A stretch of 64,000 bases of DNA from Heterohyrax brucei (GCA_028571685.1 CM053162.1:5770001-5834000), one strand, 5' to 3'. Counted from the stretch's first letter, positions 33,195-45,112 are shown. Notes: a model not told the origin generated them from the letters alone. A program made the numbers and translations.

Positions 33195-34885
33195 TTTTAA
33201 ATATTGTATTGTACTTTAAGTCCAAGTTTATAATGCAAGTTAATCTGTCATATAAAACCTAGCACAGACACTGCTATATAACTCTAGTTGCTCTCCCCAT
33301 CCTGTGATGGCATACTCCTGCTTTCCACCCTGTATAAACCTTGTTCATTCAACCAGCTCCCATCCCCCTTCACCCTCTCATCTTGCCTCTGGATGGGATC
33401 TGCCCAGTTAGCATATACTTAAGCCAAGAAGCACACCCTCTGCCAGTATCATCTTATGTCTTATGGTCTAGTACAATCTTCGTCTAAAGAGTTGGCTTTG
33501 AGATCAGTTTTTGCTCTGGGCTAATAGTGAGTCTGGGTGTCATGTCTTCCATGGACCCTTCAGTCTGTTGGACCTTTAGGGCTGGGCTTTTATAGAGTTC
33601 TAGTTGTGCACACCCATTTTTCTCTGGCTATGTCATGGAATCTCTGTTATACTCCCTATCAGGGAAGTCACTGGTGGTCCCCAGGCAGCACCTAGTTCTT
33701 CTGGTGTCATGCTGATGTAGTGGATGTATTATATGGCCCTATATGGCCCTTTATGTCTCTTGGACTCATATTTTCCTTATGTCTTTGATGTCTTTCCTTC
33801 TCTTCTACTCCAAGTGGATTGGGACCAATGGATGCTACCTAGGTGACCACTTGTTAGCTTTTAAGACCCCAGACGCCACTCATAAAAGTGAAATGAATAA
33901 CATTTTCTTAAAAAACAACTGTTATGCCAGTTGACCTAGATGTCCCCTACAACCATGGTCCTCAGGCCTCAGCTCCTGCTACTCTGTCCTTCAAAGTGTT
34001 GGGTTATATTTAGGAAACCTCTTAGCTTTTAGTTTAGTCCTGCTGTGCTAGTCTCCCTTCTACTGTGTGCTGTCAGTCTCTTCAACTAACTTAAATTCTA
34101 TCTGCTACGGAATCAATGAATATCCCTCTTCCTCCCTCCCTAACCTTGTAACCATCAAAGACTGTTTTCTTCTGTGTTTCACACTTCTCTTGAAATAAAA
34201 AAGGTGCACCCGGGATCTCTACTAAAAGACCGCAATTGATAGTCCAGGGGCCCTGGGGTTCCCCTGGGAGCATGGCCCCTGGCCCTGATGCTGTCCCTGT
34301 CTATAAATCATAATGGATGTCAACTCTTCAGGCAGGAATGGATTGGACATGGCAACACAGCGTGACCATATTATATGTGCACTTTATGGTCCTATGCATC
34401 TAGAAGATGTCTGTCCTGCTGACCTCTTACCGGAGGCAGGGGAGTGGGTAGAGAGGAGGGGATAGGAGATTGTTGGGAGGATAAGACACGTAGAGCAGAG
34501 AGGAAGAGCGTGCTGTGACTGGGCAGGGAGAGCAGTGGGTGCTGCATATAGGTGGGCATGCAAATTTATGTGAGAATCTACATTTTCACTCAATCATAAC
34601 AACAAAAAAACTTCTCTTGAGTCTTTATAATAGTAGTCTCACATAATATCTTTCCTTTTGCAACTGACTGATTTCACTCAGCACTCAGATTCCTCTAGGT
34701 TACGAGATATTTCCCAAGATCATCATTGTTCTTTACATAGTATTAATTAGTATTCCACTGTGTGAATATACCATAGTTTGTTTATCCATGCTTCTGTTGA
34801 TGGGCACCTAGGTTGATTCCGTCTTTTGGCTATTGTGGCCAGTGCTGCCATTAAACACTGGTGTGGATATTTTTTTCATTATAAA
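33195..34885 (-). mobile_element. 5'-truncated L1: 3' UTR and end of ORF2
   Basis: From left to right on the plus strand: the 3' UTR end ('tgtactttaagtccaagttt'), the conserved 'cttttaagaccccagacgcc' block at about 33857, a second UTR section from 34090, and the ORF2 C-terminal region as reverse complement at 34640-34880 ('ttctgttgatgggcacctag'). A C-rich tract at 34122-34142 is the counterpart of the L1 G-rich tract. The truncation point lies in ORF2. Confidence 0.78.
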
Positions 34886-35740
34886 AAAAACTTTTTAGAG
34901 GAACTCTGCAACAGGTAAAAAGCTGTTTGATTTCCTGAGTGCTGCTTCCAGAGATGCTGGTTGTTAATTCATTGTTGATTTTTTTTTTACTAACTTGCTA
35001 AATAACATATTTAAAAGTTTACTTATTCATGGCCTTATTTGCTATCTCTCCTACCAGAATACACACTTAATGTACCCAGAGATGAGTAGCTCTTTTGTCC
35101 ATTTAAATTCCCCTGGTGCCAAGAACAGGTGCCTGATATACAACAGCCAAGCCAGCCAGGTGCTCTGTAAATAATTATTGACTAAATAAATCAATAAACA
35201 TATGAAAAATCAAGATTGTTTTACCAAGGGGTTTTCTTCAGGCAAAATCCATGCCACCTTCTCTGCTCACATCCTTTACTAGAATTGTGAGTGATGCAAC
35301 ACATAAATCAACAGTTGGTGCAGCTTTCTTTCTTTTTTTTTTTTCTCATTATCATGTTGATATCTGTCCAAATCTCTTAGCTGGAGAAAATCTAGTGAGC
35401 TGTTATATAAAGGACAATGCAGTGAATTAGGGGAGCAATACAAGGACTTCTGGGATGCAGGTCAGCTAAACAGGAAGAATCCTGAATAGATGATGAGTCA
35501 AAAATAAAGTCTAAAGCTACTGTTTTTTAACTGTTTTAGAAACGGGAAGAGGGGTTAGTGTTTCAGGGAATGAGACAAGGTGAGCAGAGAGGAATACGCC
35601 CATCTGAGAGTAGGAGTCAGGCAGCTGATGCTCTCAGGAAGGAAGTGGGACATCTTCAGGACTCTCAACTCCAGCAATGACGGGGCTGTTTAGGCTGAGT
35701 CTGAACAACTGAGCTAGGAATAAGGGAGGACTTCGATCTT
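34886..35740. other. Intronic sequence, nothing recognised
   Basis: AT-rich with T runs near 34980 and 35330; no coding evidence. Confidence 0.5.
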
Positions 35741-35766
35741 GCCAGCCAAGTGCCGTCGAGTCGGAT
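35741..35766 (-). repeat. AfroSINE 3'-end micro-insertion
   Basis: 'gccagccaagtgccgtcgag' followed by 'tcggat', 26 bp, with no SINE body. Confidence 0.7.
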
Positions 35767-35819
35767 AGAGGAACCAAAATAATACTCCTCTCATGCCCTG
35801 CCAACTCTTGTGGTTCCGG

Positions 35820-36045
35820 TTGTTGCTTTTAGGTGTTATTCAGTCAGTTCCAACCCACAGCAACACTAAGCACAATAAAACAAATCACCGTGCTGTCTTG
35901 CACCATGTCCGCAATCATCTTTACACTGAAGCCCATCATCGCAGCTACTATGTCTATTCACCTTGTTGAGGGTCTTCCTCTTTTTCAGGGACCCTCTACC
36001 AAGCATGATGTCCTTCTCCAGGGAGAACTTCCCACCACCAGCAGG
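35820..36045 (-). mobile_element. RTE-related element, 3' end
   Basis: 'cagtcagttccaacccacag', 'cttgcaccatgtccgcaatc', 'ccttgttgagggtcttcctc', 'accaagcatgatgtccttct'. A coding-looking plus-strand frame across it is fortuitous. Confidence 0.75.
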
Positions 36046-36069
36046 ATGAAGGATGCCAAATACTACAAA

Positions 36070-36108
36070 GCCAAAGCCAAGTGCCATCAAGTTGGATCTG
36101 ACTCATGG
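36070..36108 (-). repeat. AfroSINE 3'-end micro-insertion
   Basis: 'gccaaagccaagtgccatca' and 'agttggatctgactcatgg', with TACAA on both sides (36064 and 36109). It lies just after an RTE fragment. Confidence 0.65.
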
Positions 36109-36779
36109 TACAAGTGCACATATTAAACCTGAATTAAGTTAGATAGTAAAAATCATATCCCAGAATCCAGCAATACTTGTCCATATTTAAAGTGTAACAA
36201 AACCTAACAGTAACAACGAAACCAGAAGACATATCACTGTATAAGTGAATGACAGTATTTAACATGAGGAAAAGGTAAATCAAGTCTAAGAGCAGTTGTA
36301 TCAATCCTGAGTCAGTGGGGAGGGAGAGGGTGGAGAGAGGACAACACTCATAAAGGCAAACTTTATGGCATAAGAACTCAACCAGTAACAGAGAAGAGGG
36401 GAGACCCCTATTGCAAGGCAATGGCCTTTGCTCAGGTGTGCATCAAGAGATGCACTTGAAAGGGCTTGAAAAGTAGCCCAACATGTGGGCAGCCAATGGG
36501 CATCTTGTAGTGTCAGAAATATTGAGGAAGATAGAATGCTGCGACTAAGCACAAAGCCCAACAGCAACCAGTTCTGGACAGGAGCATGAGTGAATTTGCA
36601 AGAATACTATGGAAAACTGGACAACTCGAGGACTACAGGCCTTGGGCTTCCTGGAGGTCAAAACCAGAGAATAGAGATGTCTCTGGGATGTAGAAGAAGC
36701 AACGATCCAGACATCCAGCAGTCAATCTGTATTAAGAATATAAATGTTACAGTCAGAAAGATTTTAATTCTGCCTTTGA

Positions 36780-36920
36780 TATGGTCAAAGTATCCTCTCA
36801 AATCTCCATTTCTTTACCTCTCAAATAAAAATAATGGCTACTTATCACAGCAATTCTGAGAGTTAAGTGATGTAATGTATGCCAAGCACAGTGTCTTACA
36901 TACAGCAAGTACTGTACAGC
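36780..36920 (+). mobile_element. MIR fragment
   Basis: 'cctctcaaataaaaataatg', 'aattctgagagttaagtgat', 'ccaagcacagtgtcttacat'. Confidence 0.6.
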
Positions 36921-36929
36921 ATAAATTCT

Positions 36930-37110
36930 TAAACTGAACATTAATCACAGTCACCCAGAATATTTGTTAAAACCAGATTTCTGGGCCCCTCATTTAGACT
37001 TCTGAATCAGTACACCCAGGGTATGAAATAAGAATGTGTATTTCTAACCAATTCCCAAGTGACAATAATGCTGCTGATACAGGGACCATCAAATGGGAAC
37101 TACTACTCAA
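36930..37110 (+). mobile_element. MER5-type hAT transposon relic
   Basis: 'gaatatttgttaaaaccaga', 'tttctgggcccctcatttag', 'acttctgaatcagtacaccc', 'ctaaccaattcccaagtgac'. Typical MER5A order. Confidence 0.82.
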
Positions 37111-37134
37111 CAGGGCAGTTTTTAAGCTTGCATA

Positions 37135-37300
37135 CTCTGGAGACAGACTACCAGGTTTTAAATACCAGCCATGTGACCTCAGCCTGTTTGCCTAACCTTT
37201 CTAATCTAGTGTCCTCTCATAGGTAAAAAACATGCTAGCATTTGTCTGAGACTGTTGTTGTGAAGTACAGATGATGGTGTGCACAGAATGTTTAGAGGAA
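37135..37300 (+). mobile_element. MIR fragment
   Basis: 'tctggagacagactaccagg', 'catgtgacctcagcctgttt', 'gcctaacctttctaatctag'. Confidence 0.65.
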
Positions 37301-37309
37301 TGCCTGTTG

Positions 37310-37725
37310 TTAGCTGCCCTCCAGGTGCTCTGACTCACGGAGGCATTACGTACAGCAGAATGAAATGCTGACATTTCATTTAACACATTCCACAACGATA
37401 ACACGTTCCAGTCCATCAGCGCAGCTACTGTACCACTCCATCTGACTAAGGGTTTCGCTTGCCTAGGCTGCCCCTCGGCTTCACTAGTGTCTTAGTGTCT
37501 CTTAGTGTCTCTTAGTGGTGTATCCAAGGCAAGCAAGTCAGACATTTTGTTGTGACCTGTAAGGTTTTCACTGGCTGATACCTAGAAGTAGATCATCTAC
37601 TCTTTCTTTCTAGTCCATCTTAGTCTGGAAGCTTTCCTAAAACCTTTCCATCATGGGTGACCCTGCTGATATTTAAAATAACCAGGGGCATAGCTTCTAG
37701 CATCACAGCAACACACAAGCCAAAA
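37310..37725 (-). mobile_element. RTE-related element with tRNA-Gly SINE-like segment
   Basis: Contains the block near 37400 shared with 35820-36045 ('ccagtccatcagcgcagcta'). It also has a reverse stretch shared with the SINE at 39263 (37570-37650: 'tttctagtccatcttagtct', 'ggaagctttcctaaaacctt'). A three-copy 10 bp repeat interrupts it at 37484-37518. Confidence 0.65.
37484..37518. repeat. Short tandem repeat, 10 bp x 3
   Basis: CTTAGTGTCT is repeated at 37491 and 37501, with a partial third copy at 37511. Confidence 0.85.
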
Positions 37726-39121
37726 TAGTAATGAATAACTCTGCTGATCACATTTTAAGCATCTCAAAACTGCTATTATTATTAGGTAGTAGTGAATTTG
37801 GTTGTTACTCAAACTCTCGGGCAGATGCAGCTATCCTAGTATAAGACAAGATTCAGAACCCCAAAGCAGATACAAAGTCAGAGCCATGACTTGATTTCCT
37901 TATGACAAGGACATTGTGAGCAAGGACACTGTCACTTGATGGCCATCCTTGGTGCATACTGGGCTTGAATCTCCCAAAGCCGTCAGCTGGTCTACAGGTG
38001 TGTGATGACAAGGAGGTTCCTCTGGATGTGGTGGGTAGTGAGAAGCTGGAAGGAAGCACTCTCCTGAGGACCTTTGATTCCCAGAAGCCTTCTCTGGGCT
38101 GGGCTACTGTCAGAGATGGCTCTCCTGTCCTCCAAGAGCTGCCATCTCAATGGAACTCTGAATTCTGATAATTCATGACTGATTAGCATCTGTGGGGAAG
38201 ATAATACAACATCCTTGCTTTTAAATTTCCTTCCTTGTTCCTTCAAAACAGTTCTGCGTGGCAACAGTCGCCAAATACCAATATAAATAGCCTAAGACTG
38301 AGGAGAGTGTGGGGGAGGAGGCTGTTAGCATCTGAATTCAGCAGATATGTGAATCTACAACATTTTGCAAAGGTTTTAAAATAATTGGATAAAACCACAA
38401 ACAGCATCTGTGGTATGCACTCCTGCTCTTGATTTCTAGACTGAAGCTTTATTTCATATGTTCTTAACTCAGGCACTGAACTCATTAATTTCCTCACTAG
38501 TCTTCTTATGATTTTTCTCCTCTTTGAAGTAGGAAGCTTTATAGCTATCATATTGCTTTAAACTAGATCATAAATATTAAAATTACAAAAATCCTTATTG
38601 ACACTGGCAAATTTTCTACTAACTGTATCAATCTACAGGTAATTTTACCGTTCAAGCTGTAGAGTTAAAGAGTGATCTACAAATGTCTTCTTCAGCTCTC
38701 TCCACTCCCACCTTGGTCTATGTGTCCGTATTTAAAACATCTGCTTAGATGAGTTTCTGGATCCCTTTTCCCCATACTTGAGGTTACCACACTGGTTTCG
38801 TTTCATCATAATAAATTGCTCTCTCAGTATAGGTTCGGCCTAATAACATATGCTCTGCGCTACTATGGACAGGAGGTCCGCCACTGTCCATTATGATGCA
38901 ATTACTGTTTTCCCACCCCCCCCCCCCCATCAGTGGCCACTGTAACATCTTTTCCAAGAGCAATTACTTATTCCTCCCGGGATTAGCTACTTTGAGTACT
39001 CTGGGAATTTTAATCAAGCACCTACGTTAATGAGAAAATGGCAGGGGTGAGGGAGTTGCTGATTAAGCACCTTTGAATATCTCTACATTCTGGAAACTGG
39101 CTGCATCTGGGTTTTTATAAG
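37726..39121. other. Intronic sequence, nothing recognised
   Basis: Unique-looking sequence with a poly(C) run. Overlapping short frames on both strands at 37965-38264 show no domain. Confidence 0.5.
38916..38928. repeat. Poly(C) run of 13
   Basis: Thirteen consecutive C after 'ttttccca'. Unusual in AT-rich intron; may also be length-uncertain in assembly. Confidence 0.85.
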
Positions 39122-39144
39122 GACTCGACGGCACTTGGCTTGGC
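39122..39144 (+). repeat. AfroSINE 3'-end micro-insertion
   Basis: 23 bp only: 'gactcgacggcacttggctt' and 'ggc'. No SINE body on either side. Confidence 0.7.
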
Positions 39145-39262
39145 AAACCTTTTCAGAGAAGAGATTTTTAATTTTCACCCTTTTGCTCTTATTACATGAG
39201 GGGGAGCGAATAAGAAGGGACGGGCTGAGGGCATAGAATCCAGCATTACTGGGCACCTATTA

Positions 39263-39511
39263 TGTGTCAGTGGGGCAGTGGTAGAATTCTAGCTTTCCAT
39301 GAGACCAGGGTTCAACTCCTGGCCAGCGCACCTAACGCACAACTACCACCTGCCTGTCAGTGGAGGTTTGTGTGTTGTTATGATACTGAAAAGGTTTCAG
39401 CAAAGCTTCCAGACTAGGACAGACTGGGAAAAGGGCCTGTGATCTACTTAAAATCAGCAGTGAAAACCCTATGGACCACAATGGTCTGACTCAGCAAGAG
39501 CTAACAACAAC
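39263..39511 (+). mobile_element. tRNA-Gly-headed SINE with RTE-like tail
   Basis: The head 'cagtggtagaattctagctt' with the B-box 'gggttcaactcctgg' is tRNA-Gly derived. The body 'ggtttcagcaaagcttccag' and 'gtgaaaaccctatggaccac' and the tail (CAA)n mark the afrotherian RTE-mobilised SINE. It is flanked by ATTATGTGTCAG at 39250 and ATAATGTGTCAG at 39512. It is not a functional tRNA gene: only the head is present and it is mutated. Confidence 0.85.
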
Positions 39512-39596
39512 AATAATGTGTCAGTACAGGGCCAGGTGCTTCACACTGGCCAACACATTTATTCCTCACCATCTCCATGTTAGCAAAAGCATACTG

Positions 39597-39670
39597 ATTT
39601 CCCTGAAGTCAATTCTGACTCACAGTGACCCTAAATGTGAGAGCAGAACTGCACTATAGTGTTTTCAAGG
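39597..39670 (-). mobile_element. AfroSINE, left half (split by L1)
   Basis: Reverse complement: 'gaagtcaattctgactcaca', 'agagcagaactgcactatag', 'gttttcaagg'. The element resumes at 40416 with 'ccaaggctatcaatctttac', which is the next part of the AfroSINE. Confidence 0.82.
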
Positions 39671-39945
39671 TTATTATTGTGCTGGAGTGAAAGTGTACAC
39701 TCCAGTTTAAACGTGCATGCCCACCTATGTGCAGCTCCTACTGCTCTCCTATCCCAGTGACAGCACACTCCTCCTTTTCGTTCTGTACAAGTCATATCCT
39801 CTTAACAATCTCCTGTCCCCTCTTCTCGACCCTCTCCACTCACCTCTAGTATGAGGCCAGTAGGATGACATCCCGTAGATGCACAGAACCAAAAGTACAC
39901 ACACGATATGGCCATTCTGTGTCACCAAGTCCAATCTATTTACAA
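39671..39945 (-). mobile_element. L1 3' UTR fragment inside an AfroSINE
   Basis: Matches the L1-A and 6893 type ('cccacctatgtgcagctcct', 'cagtgacagcaca'). It lies directly after the left half of a split AfroSINE and is followed by a second L1 3' UTR of another type. Confidence 0.75.
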
Positions 39946-39954
39946 ATCTTTTGT

Positions 39955-40415
39955 CTGTTTGCTTGTTTTATTTTGCTTTAGGTAAAAGTTTACAGTTCAA
40001 GTTAATTTCTCATACAAAATGTACATATATTGTTTTGTGACATTAGTTTCAATTCTGACAATGCAACAGTACATTCTTCTGACAGAACTAAGATGCGCAT
40101 TCCCCCCATATTATTTGTAGTCTTATAGTCCAGTCTAATCTTTGCCTGAAGAATAGCCTTTGAGAACCCTTTTAGTTCTTGGTCAACAGAATGTCTAGGG
40201 GGCATAGTTTCAGGGGTTCCTCTAGTCTCTGTCAGACCACTAATTCTGGTCATTTTTAGTGAACCTGAGTTGTACACACTGCAGTTTCCTCCCATTCCAT
40301 TTGAGATGCACTGTCATAGTCCCTGTTAGGGTGGTCATTGGTGGCAGCCAGCAATCATTCAGTTCTTTTGGTCTCAGGTTCGTGGTATCTGTGGTGTAGT
40401 GGGTCTAGGAAAAAA
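39955..40415 (-). mobile_element. L1 3' UTR fragment, second type, inside the same AfroSINE
   Basis: Matches the 43690-44375 type ('gtaaaagtttacagttcaag' and 'cagaccactaattctggtca'). Its right edge abuts the second half of the split AfroSINE, with the target-site duplication TTTTC(CC)AAGG on the two outer sides. Confidence 0.75.
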
Positions 40416-40518
40416 TTTTCCCAAGGCTATCAATCTTTACGCAGAGCACCTGGTAGGTTGGAACCACTGACCTTTCAGCAAGCAGCCAAATGCTTGAACA
40501 CTGAACCACCAGGGCTGT
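40416..40518 (-). mobile_element. AfroSINE, right half (split by L1)
   Basis: Continues 39597-39670: 'aatctttacgcagagcacct', 'ggttggaaccactgaccttt', 'aacactgaaccaccagggct'. The duplicated TTTTC(CC)AAGG at the two junctions marks the target-site duplication of the inserted L1. Confidence 0.85.
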
Positions 40519-43500
40519 TTTTTTCTTTTAGGAAAATACCATCATCTCCATTTTCAGAAGAATAGTTTAAGGCTCAACCCAGGGTACAGACCAGGTGGAG
40601 CTGGCAGGTTGAACACCTTTCTTCCTTGATTCTTTGGACAGTTGGGGAAACGAGATGATTGGCAGTTGAGAATGATTAGAGGAGATGAAGCTCCTGCATC
40701 TTATTCTTTACTCACTAAAATCAATTCTGTTTTAAATCATGCACCACAAAGGCTTTTTTTTTTTTTTTTTTAATAATGGAATAAAAAGATTTTATCTACA
40801 TTGTCGAATACTTCCTAGCTCAGCAATCACTTATGGGACTTGCCAACATCTGGTGGTGTCCCAGACACCAAGGACAAAACAAAGTAGAGGAAGAACTGCT
40901 CCAGCCCTCCACAATCTTCAGCCAAGAGGAGCCTCCTGAGGCTGTGAGTCACTGTGGGTCACCAGAATCAATGCCGTGCTTAGAAACACAGCCAAAGTAC
41001 TGGGGCTCTTGGTGGGGGCACAATGTACTCTGACGGAAGAAGCCACCAGATGCTGTCATATGGTACTTTTGAGCACAGTCTTAAAGTAAAAGGAGGATTT
41101 AACAAAAAAGGTGCAGGGTATGTGGATGGACTGTGCAGTAAACACTGAGTTGGTGATGTGACTGCCCTGTGCAGTACAAACAGGGTCTAGGATCAAATTT
41201 TGGATACTTGATGTACTATGTCAAGAAATAGGAAAATAATCAACAAAGTAACACAGGACCAGAGAGATTTATCTCCACCCTACTGTCACACAGCTAGTGA
41301 CTTGTGGAGGGGAGTTTGAATTCAGCTGGGCATGACTTAACACCTTTCTCTCGCTGGGCAGTCACTGCTCAATTCATTGAGAATGGACTGGGACTGCAGT
41401 TACAGTAGTGGAAGTCCCATAGAAGGCTCACCTTGGATCTCACTTTGATGTTCTCCAAAGCTCAGAACTGCTCAGCTCTGGGCCTAATCTGTTTGCAAAG
41501 ATATGGATGATTCACGCTGGCCCTTGGAAAGCAGAAGAGAGGAGTGGAAGCACCGGCCATTGCCCATGCCCTCTTTGGGATGAAAAGCCAGGGGAACGAC
41601 TCCTCATCCTAATTGTTTCATCTGGATCCAGTACTCGGTGGAAATAAGCTGGCAATTGACAGCTCAGCAGGTCCTTCGGGCAGGGTACCTACTGCAACAA
41701 GTCTCAAATAAACGCAACTCCCAAGTCTTCCCTTGTCCCTCAGGTCCCTGTTTCTCCATTAACTTAAGCTACTGTTTGGTTGTACAGTTTAGTCATGGGG
41801 AAAGTTAATTTAGTCACTGCATCTCCCTTTGGTTTATAGCAGAAAGGATTTACAACCTGTATTGATTAATTATAGGAAAACTCAACCAAAAAGAGATTCC
41901 AAGAGATATCCAGATTAACATAGATAGAGATCTTAAGTTTTTTTCCCTTTTTCCTGCTGGGCAGCTGCCATCTATAGGTAAGGTGATGCCTTTAGTTCCA
42001 TTTTGTCCTTCTCCCTCCCATCCCAACTCCTCTTTGCTGGGGAAGTTTTTCTCATCTGCCATCCTAATGATCTCTGTGCCACATGGGGCCCCTGATGCTG
42101 GTGCTGACAGTCTGCTCATTAATGCCAGGGCACCGCAGTCAGTCGCTGGTACGCCACAACTCTGAGCCTGACATTTTCTCACAGAGCTGTCAACACAGTC
42201 ATGGTGCCTGCCAGCACTGGTTGAATTCAAGCTGTGATAACCTCCAGTGCCAATTAGTGCTTCAGTGTACTGCTTGGCTGGAGAGGGGGGTGTGGGGAGA
42301 CCTCATCAGTGCTTACGCATGGGGAGAAAGGTGGATGTGGGGGTTGAGTGAGGGCAGCAGGAGGAAGGGAGGGCTCAAGGCATTGGCAAGGACAAGAATT
42401 CCAATCCTGGTGGTTACTTTTGCTCTCATCAACTTGGTGTCTTTAGTACTTTAAGGGACAGACAACAGGAAGGCCAGCTTTCCACTAGGCCTCTTCAATC
42501 AAAGCAGGAGAGCTGTGGTGACAAGTGAAGTGGTTGTGCTGCTGAGGAAGGCTGCTCCATCTGCAGGCATAGATGCAGATGTGATACAGGGACAGTGTGG
42601 AAATAGAGGACAGTATGGATGACGGGAGACACAGGAGTGGATGCAGGGATGGGCGAGCGTATGAACGGAGGTGTGGACGCAGGGATGGCATCGGAGCAAC
42701 TACTCTACATTGTGTAAAGGATTCAACAGCAAGGATATGATGCGAAACCCAGGAAAACACTGTTCTGCTCTAATTCTGCCCTTTAAACATGGCTTGCACA
42801 AAATTTTCAATCTTTCATCCTCCTTGATTCATAAACAGACAATGATAGATGGACCCAGAGAGAAGGGAGAGGAAGAACTTTCTGTCTTTTTTTCTACCCC
42901 TAAAGAGCACCATGCCTGTACTATCCCTGCTTCCATTGCTAACAATATCCACTATTTTAGGGAACTGTGGTTAAGGCCATTGAGGATTTAGTGACAGGTA
43001 GGGTTAAGGAGGTCAGGAAGGCACAAAAAGGGCCAGGAGCCCACGAGGGACAGAGGAAGACTGTGTCAGATAAGCCATACATCAGTAGGGTGGTTGGCAT
43101 GAGGCAGAGCTGACAGTGATGACAGCAGAGTACAGAAAATCCACTTTCAAAGCCCCTTGTGAGCCTGCTTTCCTTTTTGCAAAAGGGACTTCAAAAGGAG
43201 CCTTTCCTTCAAGAAGCTGAGGTATGCCACAGCAGGTGTCCACTAGAGAAAATTCAGGAAATGCTTGAAGGTTCTGTGAAGACCAGAGGAAATGTCAAGG
43301 AGACTTTGCAGAGACTGTCTCAGTACAGGACACAACTAATTTCGTTTGGAAGCATCAAAGTGGAGCAGAATTCCTCAAGGATCAGGATGAAGTCTTTGAG
43401 CAAGGAGAAAGTGTATGGGCCGCTGGCACACCGGCAAACGCAAGTGTGTGCTCACTGAATCAACGGTATTTCATGAACTCGTTCGAGGTATCATGAATTG

Positions 43501-43689
43501 TTCTAGAAAGTAAAGAATCCAAGATAAGTAAGATCCAAACCTTAGTCTTAAGAACACATGGGAAGTGATACAAATGAAATTGGGATCAAGACCCCCCTGT
43601 GAATCGCTCCCTAGACCTTTTTGAACTCTGTAGCTGACATCTGGGCATAGAGTGTTTGCATCTAAGCAGTCCAGATAAGGATTTTATTT
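40519..43689. other. Long intronic stretch with little recognised repeat
   Basis: Largest repeat-poor block of the window. A poly(T) at 40754 may mark a retrocopy. Frames at 41850-42454 on both strands (up to 126 codons) overlap one another and show no known domain. A weak MIR trace lies at about 41265-41330. Confidence 0.5.
40754..40773. repeat. Poly(T) run
   Basis: About 20 T. It could be the tail of a minus-strand retrocopy (see finding). Confidence 0.85.
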
Positions 43690-44375
43690 ATTTATTTATT
43701 TTTACTGTACTTTGGATGAAAGTTTACAGAAGAAACCAGCTTCTCCTTAAAATGTTGGTACACGTATTGTTTTATGACATTAGTGAACAATCCCACAATA
43801 GGTCAACACTCTCTTGTTATTCTTGGGTTCCCTATCATCAAGCTTTCCTGTCACCTCCTGCTATTCCTTGTCCCTGGGCTGGTGTGTCCCTTTGGGCTCA
43901 TTTGCTTTATAAGCCAGTCTAGTCCTTGGCTGAAGGGTGAATCCCAGGACTGACTTCACTACAGAACTGAAACGGTATCTAGGAGCTGTATTCTCAAGGT
44001 TTCCCCAGTCTCTGCCAGGCCAGCAATTTCTTCTAAATTTCCCCCTTCTCTGCTCAGTAACAGCTGCTGTGATCTCTGTCAGAGCAGCCATGTGAGGTGG
44101 CTGTGTACCATTTAGTGCTAGATCCAATCTGCTGGAGGTCATTGCACATGTGGCCCATTAGTCATCTGCACTAATCTTTACCTTTACTTCATTCATTCTT
44201 GCTCCTGAAGGAGTAGGAGCAGTAGAGTATCTTAAATGGCTGCTCAGAGGTTTTCAAGGTCTCAAATGCTACTTACTACAAAATGCATTGTAGAACATTT
44301 CCTTTAACAACTATGTTATACCAACTGAGCTAGATGTTTCCCAGGACCATGGTACCCACAGCTGGGTGAGGCTTG
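43690..44375 (-). mobile_element. L1 3' UTR, 5'-truncated
   Basis: After (TTTA)n-like sequence at 43681-43700 comes 'gtactttggatgaaagttta', then the reverse complement of the 395-1185 element, ending near 'ccaactgagctagatgtttc' and 'ccaggaccatgg'. No ORF2 sequence is attached. Confidence 0.8.
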
Positions 44376-45112
44376 ACTGACTGATTTATCTATCCCTAGT
44401 GTTTTGTTTGCTAAGAGAATAATGAAGGCATGTACACCCAAGCGAGCAGCTCTATAAGGAGACTCTAAGATTTCTAGTTTACCATTTGTGTGAAGCACAC
44501 AGACAAGTGGTTGGACTCACTCCTTCACATGAATTTATTGTTTGGCTTTCAGAACATGTCAGTAAGGAGGCCTGGCTTTTCTCCAACACTCCTGTAACTC
44601 AGAGACTGCGGGGCTTTCAGAATCCTTTTTCTAAGAGCCATGACGTCTAAAGGGCAACTTTTAGGACTTACTAAAACAGATCCTATTTCCTTTTCTTAAG
44701 GAAAATTTTGAGAAATAACTTAATCATAAAGTTAGTATTTTGAAGGCAGAAGGAGCTGGACTGAAGGCCTGTGTTAAATAGATCCTTGCAGGCCTAGCTA
44801 AGGAAAAAAGATAAGCAGCCATGAAGGGGGCATGTGTTTGAAGGAGACTTTAGTTCCCCAGTATGCTCTGTTCTAGAGTGCCATGCTCCCATCTACAGGA
44901 ATTCTGCTGGGAGTCCAGCTGGAGATGACACTTCCATGTGAGAACAGCAAAAGGCAGCTTTTACTCCCGAGAAGACCAGGGCCTCGGGAGGTACAAGCCA
45001 TATCTGCCCACCCGGAAGCGGGCTTAGAGAGTGAAAACAGTTGTTGTCATCAAAGCTAGTGTGTCTTCTCTTTGAATCTTTGAAATGGTAATTTAGGAGA
45101 AGAAAAAAGATG

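Noticed and set aside
35833-36126. 97-codon plus-strand frame
   Set aside because: It runs through an RTE-related repeat and an AfroSINE micro-insertion, so it is fortuitous.
39263-39335. tRNA-Gly gene
   Set aside because: Head of a SINE with body and tail attached; mutated and without a correct acceptor stem end.
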